64,000 nt of DNA from Brugia malayi (taxonomy: Eukaryota > Nematoda > Chromadorea > Rhabditida > Onchocercidae): the NCBI RefSeq assembly GCF_000002995.4, contig NW_025062479.1, positions 18,658,721-18,722,720 on the forward strand. Reading direction: 5' to 3'. Both the position numbers and the translations under genes were made by a program. Of the stretch, positions 1-13,173 are shown in pieces. Positions within the stretch are counted from its first letter, which is position 1. Each line of letters opens with the position of its first letter. The notes below the pieces were generated by a model. The model made no database searches, had not been told where the DNA came from, and was given only the letters and a program-made list of their open reading frames with translations.

Positions 1-3000
1 TGTGAATAAATATAATCCAGTTTTTTAACAGTATCCTTTTTATTATTTACTTGTTAGTCCTCATTTAACTTGTTTTTTGACATGCATTTTAATTCTGCAA
101 GATGCAAATCAAAGACGGCGGAAGTTAGACATTAGAAGTAGTACGACTTTGTTTACTAATTTGGTCTGCTGTCGTCCATTTGGTGCTATTATGCTCATCG
201 TGTTTCTGCTTCCCTTTTGAAATAGGATGTTACCAGCTTAAGAGTTTCTTCCGCCAACATCTGCGAACTTTCCAGTTTATATTTCTTCCGCTGCCTTGTC
301 TAAGTTCTATTTTAAAACCTTGCATAAAGAAAGTGTTGAATGATCTGTCTTTGCTTTCAAATTGGTCATAGAAACAGAAATCCAAATCGAATCATTACTA
401 GCCTGATATATGCTTCATTTTGTTGGAAAATTTCAATTGCAGCAATACGAATGGCGACGAATAAATTGGGAGAACCATCTTTCATTGATGATAGATAATC
501 TTTCCTTTCGTAGGCACTCCTTTTCATCTCCGATCACTTTGTTGATCACTTTATGCGGCATCGCACTTATCTCCAATAGTAAAAGTTCATGTCTCATTAA
601 GGAAGGGTTCATAGGCTGACAGATTTCGAGATTGCCACTCGAACAAATACTTCACGCTTTTATCAGCTATCGTAGTACTTCGCACTTAGTGTCAGCAAAA
701 GCGAGTTAATATTTTTCGAAAAATTCGCAACCATCTTTGAAATATGCATTGTTCTTATATTTTAAAGAAAAAATCACCTAAAAATAAGCAGCTTTGTTTG
801 AAATCGATGCAATTGGACTCATCTTGAAGAGATTTTCATTGCGACTTCATATGCTGAACTCTGATCGATGCAATAAGTTGCGAGATCAAATGTCAGTGAG
901 GTATCTGCCAACGACTTATTGAAGACTATTATTGTTAATTCATTTTTGATTAAAAGAATTGAAGAACTGATTTGTTGTAATGAAAAGGAAAAGTTTCTTG
1001 TAAATTTTGATTTCTCTCGTTTAAATATCAAGTCAGTAAGAAAAAGAAATGCGAGGAACGTGTCCCTCAAAATTTTGCTTTTGGAGGCGTTCTTGATATT
1101 ACCTGCTGTGCTTTCATGTTAGAAAAGAGACGAATGGCGCAATATGCTTTCACCCTATCTGCTCTGTTACCACAATTCCCTTGCGGTTGCTTTTCAACAC
1201 AGTGGCTCTTCATTATACATTTGATAAATAGGCCTTAGGAAAGAAGGCCTCCAGTAAAGGCAAACATATAATTCTCGAAGGCAGAATATGATACAAAGTT
1301 GGAAGCTATCCCTTCTCTGAAGTGGAGGAACTCTTGAAGAACCTTAATGAATCCTCCATCAGTGCCAGTTGTGCACTTTTCAACAAATATTTCCAGTAAC
1401 ATATCGAAGAAATCCTTCTATGGTAGAAATGTTTAATAGAGAAAAAGAGAATGAAAGCTCTATTCTATCACGATACCATCAACTCAACTTTTACAAATAT
1501 CAATATTACTACTGCAATGATCTCCAACACATATATGCCCATTTTGCGATTGTCAATCGTTCATCGAAATTTTGTATTTGTTCTTCTTGAAATGAAGCAA
1601 CAAAATTTTAAGATGTCTTTTCGATTTGGTTGAAGTCTGAAAAGTTTTCCACATATTTCAGCATTGCTGAGTTTATGCTGTACCAACGATTAATGATTAA
1701 ATTAGCAGAAACGTATTGATTGTTCCGAAGAAGGTCTTCCCTGAAAATTTTTCCACCCAATAATTGGTATGCAAGGAAAGCGTATCAGTAATAATTATTT
1801 ATAAATACTGAATTCCCCATTAGCGTAACTGAAATTGTTGCATAAAAGCATCCCTTTATATTTATTCTCTCTCATTTCCCTTTTCCCATTTTCATTTCTC
1901 TCAGCAGAAATATCTTTTATTTCATCATCAATACAATGTTGGCAACAAAAAAAAAGGACGGCGCAGTTTTCCTTCCGGCATTTTGCAGATTAAATATTCA
2001 TACCCATTTTCAATAACGAAAATATTTTATTGCTGAAATGTATTATCACTTATATCATTCCATAACAGTAGTTTCAGACTTTTCTTTGCTGTTATTCATA
2101 TATTGAAAGATGATAACTCTGTTATGTGATGAATTTTTTAAATTCAAACCTAACGTCTCGTTATATTAGAGAATAGCTTGAAATTTTTATCCTGGAAGCT
2201 TTAAATAAGTTTGCAGGTTGTCTTTGCTAGGTTACTTAGCTAGAACCCAAAGCACTATTGTGCCTAACTTTAATTGGAAGTAATGGAGTAAATAAATTTG
2301 CTATCATTTTCTCCTATACCATCAACTGGTACTATTAAATAAATTGACAACTTCGTTTATCCGCATCAAATTTATTATGAAATGAAATTTCACAGTTAAA
2401 TAGACGTGGAAATCAAATGCTGTTTCTATACCGATTTATTTTTTTTCTACCTATGAATATAAGCAAAAATGAAAACTGTTTTACTCAACATAAATCCTTC
2501 TGTCCCTCTTTCCTTCCTCTCTCTCTGTGACTAATACGTCTTGCGACAATGAAATCAAACCATTTTGATAACTATTAATAATTTTGAACTCAATAGCCTA
2601 TTATTTTTTTATCGTTTATGTAATCACCAAACGTATGATATTTAGTAATGCCAACAGAAGTCGCTTTCAGCTGCTGCAAAATTTGCGACACTCACAAAAA
2701 GCCAAAAGCTCTGTTACTTTATTCTTCGACTTCCTTCTTGAATTCTCCTTTGAAGCTTTTTTAGCTCTATTAAACATATAATGCCTAAAAAGAAATAAAA
2801 ATTAAAATTCATTTTTTTTTTTTTATGCCCAGTATTTATAGATACTGATGTAGAAATACCGCGATCTCTCGTACTACAAAGTATCGGATATAGCTTCTTC
2901 TTTTCTTTGCATGTAAAAAAAACCTTTTATGCTTGGATTCGCTCAATCTTTTGCTCTTTTCCGTTACTTACTGATTATTAATCTGCAAAAACTGTCACTC

Positions 3001-4474
3001 TTTTACATAAACCACTGAAAATATAACGTACTATAAATTCATATTTTCAGAAGGAAATTAAATGCCCACTGGAGCCAAATAGTGATGCATTGGATTGGCG
3101 GATTGGCCGGTTGTTTCCCATTGCAATAAATACATTCCAACTATAAAGATGCATTTTGCTGCCTAAATTTGTAATTGGAAATATTAACAGAGCGCTTATT
3201 TTCTTTTTCTCATCTCACTTCGTTATTTACCTTTTATTACGTCTACTTCAAATCGCGTCATATTGCTTAGATGGAATTCGAGATTGTCATGCTGGATTAA
3301 TCTTTGGTTTACAAAAAAATTAGTAACTTGAAATCAGTGGCTTTTATAGTTAGAGTATACTTGATAAGATGGCAAAGAGATTTTTTGGATAATAGCTGTT
3401 ACAGTTCTCTTTTTAAAATAATTTTCATTTATCTTCTTTCGTTGACACTGAATATTCCAATTTTCAATTAACCAAATTTATTCTTCAGTTAATTTTTAGC
3501 AGCGATTATCTCAGTTATTTCAAGTTTTCTTTTAAATGAATCACTTTGTTTGAGTATGCACTAGTTTTGAAACCTGATAGATGATTAATTAATAGACCCG
3601 AGCTTTCCTTTCTCACGATGATACCTCGAAGGACAATAAAAACGTTTGTCTTAATCGATCAATAAGTATTTTGGAAAAAAAAGGCGAAATGGTTTTCTGT
3701 GCTGAAAATAATTTTTGATTGGACGACATATCGCTAAAAATAGTTCCAATTATGTCGTCTTAGATAACTCGCAAGAATCCCTCTTAATGAAAGCTATTTG
3801 ATATCTTATAGGTTTAACTACCGTTATGAATATGAGACTGGAGAGATCAGCCAATCCTAATCATATGAAAGAATTATAAGACTAGGAAATTTTACATCCT
3901 ACAGAATACATGTGCTTCTCAGTTTGTAAATTTTACATCTGAATCTTCCCATTAATTAGTAATTTTAACGCTATTTTTGCTAGTATTTTACATTTGAGAT
4001 GCACTGTTTTTTCTTTTGCGTTTTTTATAAGAGAAATGACTGTCGTAAAATAAAATTTGTCTTTAAGTTTTATAAAGAAATTTTTAGAGATTTAGTAGCG
4101 ATTGCGCTTTAACCGAAGTATCGTTATACAGGAAAACTCCGATAGCTTAAAGTGTTGTGAATATAATTTAATTAATGCCGATACAGGAAAGAAGGTAAGT
4201 TTATCGTTTCTATGCATCTCTAGTGAAATTGCCATGCAATGATGATCTTTAACAATTTGAATTTTATGTTGTTTTGCTATTTTCCTTTCTGAAGAGTTTA
4301 ATTTTGGAATCTGTAAGTTTCAAACTAACAATTTTTCTCCTCAAAATCTGAGCCTGGTTTGCAGCTTTAAATTTTGAAAAAAGTAATTCAATAAAAGTAA
4401 TACTAACTATTATACTAGAAGTCTGCCTAAATGTTTGTGCTAAGAACACCGTTAATGAATCAAGAGACTTGCAG
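1..4474. other. Intergenic, no gene supported
   Basis: AT-rich DNA with scattered short reading frames on both strands. The stretch 180-1740 is the most interesting part. On the minus strand it holds several open segments of 32-60 codons (for example 433-612, 1103-1234, 1238-1417, 1611-1739) separated by single stop codons. These could be a decayed gene, but chance frames of that length are expected here, so no CDS is called. From 1.8 to 4.4 kb I see only low-complexity AT-rich sequence and short homopolymers. Confidence 0.5.
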
Positions 4475-4524
4475 AGTTTGTTCGCAAAGTCATTTTGGAC
4501 TCAACTTTTGTATATTACTTATTA

Positions 4525-5834
4525 ATGAGTTATAACGAAGCTACCCGAAGGATGTATCAGCATTACCCACAAGATATGATACACACCTTTGACACTGAGC
4601 ATCTGTGTCAAGCACAATGTCATGTACCTTGTTCTATGAAGCATATTAGTGATCTGATGATGCAGCGATGGCTCTGCCCTGTCAAGGTATCATTCATTTT
4701 TGAAAATGTTTAATTGCAGTATAGCTCCACGTCAAAAACTTTGAATCTTAGATATTAAGACAACAGGAAGTTTAGTTACAAAGTATCTGGTGAGACTTGT
4801 GCGTTCCTGAACACTGTGTCTATTTCAAATCAAAAAATATCCTCTTCATGTCAGTGGTTCTTGGATCTTATAGGGTAGATGTTAGCTTGCAGTTTAAAAA
4901 CCATAATGGATACGCCACGCCGAAGTCAGTAAACAAGCATTCACCAGCTACCGTGTCCATGACATTTGCAGAATATTTAGAAATAAATAATGGGTAGTAA
5001 AGCTCAGAAAATTCCTCATTATTTTTGATGAATTAGAACATAATTTTAAGGCTGTAAGTACCTAGTAATTTTGTCATTCATGCTACTGTCAACACTAGAA
5101 GGATAATGAAAAGGAAGTAACTTTACTTGTTTATTACTGCAGTAATAGTTTGTGTAGCACAGAAAATTTCTTGCTAATTTTAAAAGGCGCATTAAGTGCT
5201 GCTAAATATTTAAATTAATTGATACTTTAATTGGTTCATTATTGAAATAATAACTGCTTTTTGTTTCAAAACATCCAGAAACATTATTCGACAAGATTCT
5301 GGTAGGAAAAAAGATGCATATTCGTGATCTTTTTTCCCAAATTTAAATTCTTGACACATGAAATTAGAGCATTTTTGTTATCTGATTTGATGTGTGCTAT
5401 AGTGCTGAAATGAAGAGTATTCCCAGTAATTAATTCATCAGAATAATAAGAGTATGAGGCGGATCATTTTCAACAATAAGCTATTAAAAAGGAGTGTAGA
5501 AGTATAATTTCGTTGGAAAATTTCGTCATATGAGAGAAGTCCTACATTTGCACATCTCATCTTGCCTCGAGGAATGATGATGGAATCTACAGTGCTCAAT
5601 TAAACCTCAGATTTTCTTCAACTATCTTATTTTACATTAACAAAATCTCTTTAACATTTTCAGGAAAAGAATGAATGGAGTAATGTGCCATCTGAAGATC
5701 GTTTTTTGACGGGTTTCACCACAATCATGGCCACAGTCATTTGCCTTGCTGTTTTCGGTGTCTTTTTATTAGTTTGCATAACATGCCTCATCCGAATACA
5801 TTGCTGTAGATGTCGCAGGAGTAATAATACATAA
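4525..5834 (+). CDS. Small single-pass membrane protein, family unknown
   Basis: Two exons, 4525-4686 and 5664-5834, join in phase 0 across a GTATCA donor and a TTTTCAG acceptor and give 110 residues. I chose the ATG at 4525, which follows a TTGCAG acceptor at 4474 that could be a trans-splice site. The frame is open back to 4459, so an upstream exon with a signal peptide is also possible. The N-terminal half has three cysteines in CQAQCHVPC plus one more before the junction, suggesting disulphides. A hydrophobic segment of about 22 residues (around 78-100, containing VICLAVFGVFLLVCITCLI) is followed by a basic, cysteine-rich tail, RIHCCRCRR. That arrangement suggests a cytoplasmic C-terminus that may be palmitoylated. 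I do not recognise the family, and function is unknown. Confidence 0.5.
4687..5663 (+). other. Intron of the small membrane protein gene
   Basis: 977 bases between donor GTATCA and acceptor CATTTTCAG. It contains only AT-rich sequence and short chance frames. Confidence 0.45.
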
Positions 5835-7611
5835 AGCTAATAGTTTTCTGCCTTCGTACATCATTCAAAGAAAAGCCAAAGATCGCAATCCAAACAGAGA
5901 TTCAAGCTAACATTGACAAATTTCTAGATAAATAATAAGCGACAGAAAATAAGTGAAATGAAATCTTCTGGCACTAAAAGATGTAATTTCTATTAATCCA
6001 TATGTTATATTCATGATAAATGACTTTATCATCACTCTCATTCACTGCATTTGTGACATGAAATATATTCTTCCATTTAGTGAAATGTATTCCGGAGATA
6101 TATTCTGCATGGGGACGTTTTATTCGGTCCAAGTTGTCATCTCTATTCCACCGCACTTTATATTGTACACCGCAGAACATGAGCAGACATGGAAATATTA
6201 AGTGTTATTGAAGTCTAAAATCAATAATTTTAAATAACTTTTACAAATACAGGCAAAAATTCGAAATTCCTCCTCACTTCATCACTGTTGCAGAAAGCCT
6301 TTTGTGAATGTTATATTGTACAAGTACTAAATTTACTCCATTTTTGTAACACGCACGTCACTCATTAAGAATAGCAATGGTGGTTTGAAAAACATTTAAC
6401 CAAAACTCAATTCCAGAGCTATCAATGGAGAATTCTCATTTAATTCAAAAACAAATTAGATACAGGTAATTCAAGATGCGACCGATTATTAGCTTCAGTA
6501 AAACATGAATCAACACTAAATAAACAAATTAGTCGAAACAATGAAACGGTATTGTTTGACATTGAAGGAATCACTTTAATTAGTACTGAAATGAGTGTGA
6601 AACAAAACAAAGAAAGCAATTGGAGCAATTCATGCAACCTTATAAAATTCTTTTTCTCGCAGATTGCTCCTTCTAATAGTGTCACACAGGGAAAATGATG
6701 CGTTATGAGAAAATCGAAATGCTTCTTTATCATTACTTTTGAAGAGCTAAGAAAGCAGCACCATGAAAATGTAAATACGATTGGGAAATGCAAGAAGGAA
6801 TTGGTTGTGTTTCTACCATTAGATAAGCTATAGAGAGCATACCATTAATTTTAGAAACTTAGATGATATTCAGTAGCAAATTCGTGAGGATGTCAAGATT
6901 ACTTCCTCCTAAGGTCCAGAAGATCCACAAAAAAAAAAAAAAAAAAAAAAAAAAAAACATTCTTTCACCAATGACTGTTACTGTGAAACATAAAGATACC
7001 AGGCTTCCTCATTCCACTGACTAGTAAGCAATCATAAAACGGTTAACTATGCTGTCCTCACTCATTTATTAAAAATAGATATTAAAATTCACTTACTCTT
7101 CAATGTTACCAGTATAACAGCTGCTTTTTACTTCACATATTGATTCTAACAAGTATTGGAAAACTTATTTCGAAGCAACGAACATCTGCGCTTCGGAATA
7201 ACAAGTGACCGCTTACCAGTTCGCATTAGAGTGGAACATTCTTCGCAGTGGACCTACCTAAAGTGACTTGCGCTGGCACATCTGCCTGACATTCTACAGA
7301 GTTCTCTTAGTGCCTTCGGCAGTCACTCACTCCCCACTCTTTACTGCAATGACGCCACTTTTATCATCGAAGCAACAAGCACGTCCCTCTCACTGCCATT
7401 ACTATGTGAATCTTCGAAGCCATACTTGATAGAGAGCTGCGATAGTAGTGTCTTTCCTGAAACGAACGGGACGGGACAAGTGAAGGCGCGGTCCAGGTTT
7501 CACGTACTTCTGGGGTGCACGTGCTTCTTGTACCTTCTTCAACTATATGTACTTGTAGAGTCCTTTGTTCAGTCATTTAAGGGTCATCATCACTTGTTTT
7601 TCATTTTCCAG
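5835..7611. other. Intergenic and CLCC1 upstream region
   Basis: No supported gene. A run of 29 A residues occupies 6929-6957. From about 7150 to 7560 the base composition becomes clearly GC-richer than the surroundings. Because this lies just before the CLCC1 trans-splice acceptor, it is probably the CLCC1 promoter and outron (inference). Frames of 65-117 codons here look like chance. Confidence 0.5.
7598..7611 (+). promoter_or_regulatory. Probable trans-splice acceptor of the CLCC1 gene
   Basis: A polypyrimidine tract ending TTTTCATTTTCCAG stands only 8 bases before the ATG at 7620. A splice acceptor so close to a start codon, with no upstream coding exon, is the usual mark of spliced-leader addition in nematodes. 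Confidence 0.6.
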
Positions 7612-7619
7612 GTAGTAAT

Positions 7620-10600
7620 ATGACCGTGCTACTCATCCTGATTTATTTGGATCTGCTTTTTGGTTCAACTGGTGAAAATATGGATTTAGATTTACACGTT
7701 GATCGAGAAAATTGGCTTGATCCGAATGATCCTTTTTCACCATCTTCATTCTGCACCAAAAACACTCTTGATCAGTTGGCCGTCTGTCAAGCGAATTTGA
7801 AGGGATGTGTGAAAGGTAGCAAAGTATGTCAGATTTAACATTACCTGGTTATCAGTAAGCATAAATGATCAAAAAACACTACTTCCGGTTATTTTACTTT
7901 CCAGAAAGCAGAGACAGTTAAACTCATCCGATTGTTTTAGAAACACTGGAAACAGGCATAGCTAATATTTTTTTATTTTCTTTCTTCTCAGCCTTAGACT
8001 GTTCTCATCCGCACCGATATTGAAACATAAAGCGCTAAGGAAAATTGAGTGGATACCAGAACATCTATGCTCGAAAGTAACGTAACTGTATGAGAGTGAT
8101 TTACTTAGGTACTGGGTATTTGCTTAACCTTCTTCATTTTAAGGATATTTGTTTCTCCTTTTAATGACAAAACGTTCCTTTTGATCAAGTTTGGATCTTA
8201 AACTTTGTATTATAAATAGAAGTGTTGGAACTTGATTTAACAGTTTTATTACTCTGAATTGTCACCTCACCCTTGCTAAGCATATTACGAAATCGACTCA
8301 GAAATTCAACTGTTTTTTCTGTCTAGTTAGAAAAATTAGTCCTTGACGACTAACGAAGTTTCGGGATATTTTTGATACTTGGGATATTTTTGTTTTCGCT
8401 TCTTTATTTTGATTTTGGTAATCTTTTAGAAGACTGTTCAAGAAATTTCAGTTGAAAGTCATGTTGAAGGTCATTATATTCAGGATTCGACGCTGAAACA
8501 TATTGTACGGAATTTCTTACATCGTATGGATGTTGACATTGATAAGGTAGAATGATTTTGACAAATCCTTCAAATCCTGGTTCTGCGTGGTCCACTTGTT
8601 TCAACAAATAGATTTTATTTTTTACTAGAGGATTTATTTCACATATACACTTTATTATTTAGGGTTGCTATGAAATAACGGATCTGATTAAAAAGATCAG
8701 TCGAGACCGTTTTAGTATGATTCCTGATTTTACAGACAAAGCGCGTTGATCGAATTGTAGAGGTATATTTAGATGGCGACAGTTTGGCTGTTTTGAAGAA
8801 GTATTTGAATTCAAAGGATGAAACAATCACCGTGCGCGAGCAAGTTCGTGAAGTTCTGGAAAGAATGATTGTTCTGGTAACTTTCTTAGCTCTTTTTGAT
8901 TATGATCTTGTTCTTCGCAAGTTTTTATCACACTATTTTTTAGTTGCGTTTGTTTGGAATTATACATTTTTCAAACTGGACTGTTGCCAACGTTTTTTTT
9001 TTTTTTTTTTTTTTTTTGACGAAATTAAAGAAAATTGTATTTGCAAATAAAATCTGAAATACTGTTGATAAAATAGAAAAAAAAATGGTAATAAAGATTT
9101 GCATATATCTATTTTAACGAAACAAATATGCAAATAATAACCTACGTGTATTTTTAATGATAAAATGAAAAAGATTTTGTATCTCTTTGTAGCAGCACTA
9201 CGAAGATATATCATCTGTCAAGCGCATCTTCGATATGGTTGTAACTTTTTTACCTTTGCTGAATGCTGTGCTGTTGATACCAGCTATAATGGTTCTATAT
9301 CGTAGTCATTTTTCGATGCGTTCTTTTATGTGGCTTTTTTTCTTCATATCATTTATTATATCAATGTTTAACACTTTTCATAGGAAATATCAGGTGATAA
9401 TATGATTTTATATGAGGATTACAAAAAGTTTTGTGATATGTCTCTTTCTAGAATTAATTCCTGCTTTTCTGAGAATGTTAGCGTGCTGTAGCTTCCAAAA
9501 AATAATCATTTCTGCTCTTCACTTCATAAGCTGAACTGTTTGTTTGAATTGGTGAGTAGTGAGATATTGTGTTTTCGATTATTGTAATTGATAAAAACAA
9601 TCCAAGGAAGAATTTGTATTGGTAATCATATTAAACTGTGTAGAATAATTTTGTAGCAGGTACGAAATATTTAAAAGTGTTGGAATCTTTCTTTTAAAGT
9701 GTCTTATTCATGTATGGTGCTTTTTCTATTACTGACTAAATCTGAAACTTTTTGCAGGCGAATATTGCAGCTAGGATGTCACGTGCTGAAAAGTCAGTTG
9801 CTGAAAAATGTAAAGCAAATAATTTCTTCTCCACTGCTATCAATATGGTATCGGGATTATTTGTCTTCAAAGGAGAAGACGAATGTGAACAGCATTACAA
9901 GGTGTTGGTTTCTAAATTCCGTCATACATTGATGTGAAACGAAAAAGGTGATTAGGATGGTAGTGTAAATATTGAGCCCCGGTTCGCTTATATGACGTAT
10001 GTTGGATAAAGAGTAGAGAAAGCAGACATTTTGGGAATGGAAATGCAAGAAAAAATGCAGAAAATTGATTATAAAAATGGTAAAAGTAGGGCGATTGTAC
10101 TACAAATTCATCAGTTCCAAAGAGGAGAGAACTTAGTTAACTTATATTGCTTACTGTTTCTAGTTTACTTAGTCCAGGTATGCGGGTTTTCAGGATCTAT
10201 ATGTTAATCCTATATATGAAATTTCACTCTTGGATGTGATTTGCGAGGTCCTGTCAAATTTTATATTCACTTCTCTCGGTGTATTTGGACGTCATTTCAA
10301 TATTTTTTTAAATGAATTTCTTCGTGATTCTCCGCTGCACTTTATTGTTGTGAAAACAATAACTTTGCTTTTCCTCATAGTTCTATTTCTTTTTTGGCTT
10401 GGAGGCTATCGATTACGTACTTTCATGGCTACGATTGAACCAACTGGTAATTGTATATATCATATTCATTTAAATATTTTGCTTAATAATTTAATGTGGT
10501 AGAGATTTAGATGTTGTCATTGATTTTATTTAGAAAATAAATTTTCAGTTTTATTCACTAAGCAACGTGGAAGTCATTAGTGAATTAAATAGCAATAAAT

Positions 10601-10815
10601 TTGTGCTTGCAGATACCACTCATGCAATGTCACAAATACTGCAGACAGTCGATCATTGGTCTAACGAGGAAAGACCGAAAACAGACACTTCAAAATCGAC
10701 AATTCTGCGAATTGGTCTAAAACCAGTTCGTAATACAGTTTCGAGTAACAGGCGCCGTTCACTGAGTACATCTCGTTTAAGTTTGTTTAAAGTCTCAGCA
10801 TCAGATCATTGTTAA
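7620..10815 (+). CDS. CLCC1: CLCC1-family ER chloride channel (MCLC)
   Basis: Seven exons: 7620-7823, 8430-8546, 8736-8876, 9193-9393, 9758-9901, 10194-10446 and 10613-10815. All junctions keep phase and give 420 residues. CLCC1 is an anion channel of the endoplasmic reticulum membrane (established for the family). The N-terminus is a hydrophobic signal peptide. Next comes the acidic NWLDPNDP motif, which matches the WIDPTDM start of mature vertebrate CLCC1. Two membrane segments lie near residues 168-190 and 197-216, and a third near 318-341. Between them are the conserved ECEQHYK, then LYVNPIYEISLLDV, which aligns with the vertebrate YYELLLVNPI region. The C-terminal tail is short, basic and serine-rich, far shorter than the human one (551 residues in total). 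The last exon uses a GCTTGCAG acceptor at 10612, chosen because it is the only one that keeps phase. A spliced-leader-like acceptor precedes the start. Confidence 0.92.
8993..9017. repeat. Homopolymer T run
   Basis: 25 consecutive T residues inside CLCC1 intron 3. Confidence 0.9.
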
Positions 10816-11226
10816 AGTAAACTTAGGGATATAATATTATATACATTTTAGTTCTATTTATTTAACGACTGCCTTGATATATACTTATATATACTTTCTA
10901 CTCCAATTTGTATCTATGAATATTTTCATTCTTTGCTATTACGTTTTAATTAAGTTAATCACTTTATCTTGTTTTCACTGGTATTCACGTTTTGTTTCTA
11001 TGCTCAATACATGTTCATGCTTAATTTTTGTAAAATTGGTTTTTTAAAATGTTTGTTGGAGACATAGTTTTTTGTTTGTAATTCTTTTCTATTTAAAATA
11101 CTGAACAGTTGTAGAACAATGAAAAGATCCATATTCAGGTATTTAATTTTTTAGTAGATTGCGGGCTGTATAGCTCGTTGGCTTAAACAAAATGAAGTCG
11201 GTTTGCTATCTGATTGTCTTTCTGTA

Positions 11227-11232
11227 AATAAA
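11227..11232 (+). terminator. Candidate polyadenylation signal for CLCC1
   Basis: First AATAAA noted downstream of the CLCC1 stop, about 410 bases away. A second AATAAA lies at 11325-11330. Which one is used cannot be told from sequence. Confidence 0.35.
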
Positions 11233-11455
11233 AAACTGTTTGTGTTTATATTGCGTATTTTATGAATTTATCATATTTAATATTGGAATAAGATAATTCA
11301 CATTTATAATACAGTTGTATTTATAATAAACCTGTTGCGTTGCCCCCAACATTTTTATCGTAAGTTCAAAATATATATATAATGGAAAAAAATAAAGAAT
11401 GATGAAGAGTTTACTAATAATGATAAGTCGGTTCCGCAGCTTTTACCATTCAGAA

Positions 11456-11716
11456 TTATTCATTACTCATGATATCGAGGATAGTTTTCTGGCGGTGATA
11501 TTGTAGCATTCTCGTTTTGCAGAAAGCGGGGCTTTGGTCCGTCATTGTCGGAAAAATGTTAGTTTTTATATACGCCATAAGCGGTTCAGTTCCATCGCTA
11601 GGGTCAAATTTCTCCGTCGCTGAGGCGAAAAAACGGACCCTTTCAGTGAGGATAATCGCGGTGTTTAGGCCAGACGAATTTATATGAAACCTTAGATCGT
11701 TTGATGAGGGCGTCAT
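11456..11716 (-). CDS. Unidentified small reading frame
   Basis: An 86-codon frame on the minus strand starts at the ATG at 11716 and ends TAA at 11456. It stays open upstream to about 11757, so it may be the last exon of a longer gene. It lies in a patch visibly GC-richer than the flanks, as exons in this genome tend to be. Residue composition is balanced, and the C-terminal half contains TEKFDPSDGTEPLMAYIKTN. No signal peptide or membrane segment is visible. I do not recognise the family. Support is composition and openness only: the frame alone is near the length expected by chance. Confidence 0.35.
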   Translation of the reverse strand: MTPSSNDLRFHINSSGLNTAIILTERVRFFASATEKFDPSDGTEPLMAYIKTNIFPTMTDQSPAFCKTRMLQYHRQKTILDIMSNE

Positions 11717-11756
11717 CTTGTCTGTCCCATCGATATCCTTGGAGGGAATTGATTGG

Positions 11757-13173
11757 CTCTACTGCTGTTGCTGTTGCTAATTCGAGCCTTCATCATATTA
11801 CTAACACTGCTCGTTCACAACTCTGAATTTCCTTCCCTGCTCAGTTCACTTCATCTGCCAACGCCATCAACGGCTCTGTTACTGTTGCAATTTTCAGCTT
11901 GTGTCTTCTACTTCAGTGCTTATATCACTTCACTTATTACCTAATCTCATTATAATTTTAATTGGTCAGAACATCCCACGCACACTCGATTATGTGTTAA
12001 TGGATTTCAGAATTTCAACCATTCTTTGCCAAGAGCCTGAATGCCGTGAAGCAGTTGCTGCTTATAGGTAATCTCTCTAACTTTTTACTCCCTCATTCAG
12101 TAGAAGATAGATACTTAGCCAATTCTACGGAATCCTTCTCCTTTTCTTTCAAGAGTAAAGTTTAATATAAGTATGATTATTGATTCCCATCGTACTGTTC
12201 AACATAACGTGTTATTGCTTATTCAAGTTGAAAAAATGGAGGATTTGAATAATATTCTTTGTAATTACAATTACAGCACATTATCGATTATCATTTCCTA
12301 CTTCATCGAATCATTATAATGATTTACTAGTCGAGTTATCGAGAGCACATGACCGTGCAACTGGAAATAGGTGACGCTGGACGGTTTCTCTTGGCTTCCT
12401 TGAAGTTTTTAGGACAGAACTCCATTCTCGTTCTACAATCTTCAACTATTGCTCTTTCAAAGCATGTCAACATGGATTTCTCCTAATAAATGCACCCAAT
12501 TGAATCATTGTCATCAACCGCATGACATAATAATAACTCTGCGATATGCAGTGAACGATTTACAGAGCAGTTCTAGTCTGAATCTCTGTCTTTCAAATGA
12601 TCGATTGTAAGGCAAATATATGCTTGACTAAAGGAATTATTAACAACTACTTCAAGAGCGAAAGTCTTTAATTTAATGAGCAGTGCTGGTGCTATTTTCG
12701 TGCAATTGTTTGCTATCTGCAATTGATATTTCACGTATGGATATGAAATGAACAAAATCTGCATATCAAAATTTGTAATTTGCAGAGTGGAAAAAGAATG
12801 CCTCCTGCATTAGTCAGCATTCCATTACTTAGTTGTCAAGGTAATAATGCGACGAGATTACCGCCTCTTTCATGAATTGATTCCTACACTTGCTATTATT
12901 CCAGAAAAACAGAATTCCAGAAAAAACTATTATTCTGCGTATCATTTTTTCCAATGTTTTTTTCATACTATTTGTTTATTAATTTTTTATAGTACGCTTC
13001 CGATTCTTACGTTTGTTTACGCAAAACGTTATATTTAGAAATTTGCATAACAGTTCTGTAGTTGTTTATAAACTATATTAGCAGATTGAAAGCTGAGATT
13101 TTCTGCATTTGATCCGAATTGAACCGGTTACACACTTTGCTGAAATTTTGTACATTCAAGTTTACCCGATTCA
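11757..13173. other. Intergenic, no gene supported
   Basis: GC-richer to about 11.9 kb, then AT-rich. At 12349-12486 both strands are open: plus 45 codons from an ATG, and minus 12343-12495 preceded by a TTATTAG acceptor. An exon-like piece at 12785-12841 (TTTGCAG acceptor, GTAATA donor) could be a 5' untranslated exon of the G-gamma gene. None of these is firm. Confidence 0.4.

Noticed and set aside
6440..6793. 117-codon minus-strand frame
   Set aside because: Hydrophobic and Phe/Ser-rich with no splice, family or composition support; chance frames of this size occur in AT-rich DNA.
11161..11182. GCGGGCTGTATAGCTCGTTGG resembling a tRNA 5' half
   Set aside because: No matching acceptor stem, anticodon arm or T-loop follows.
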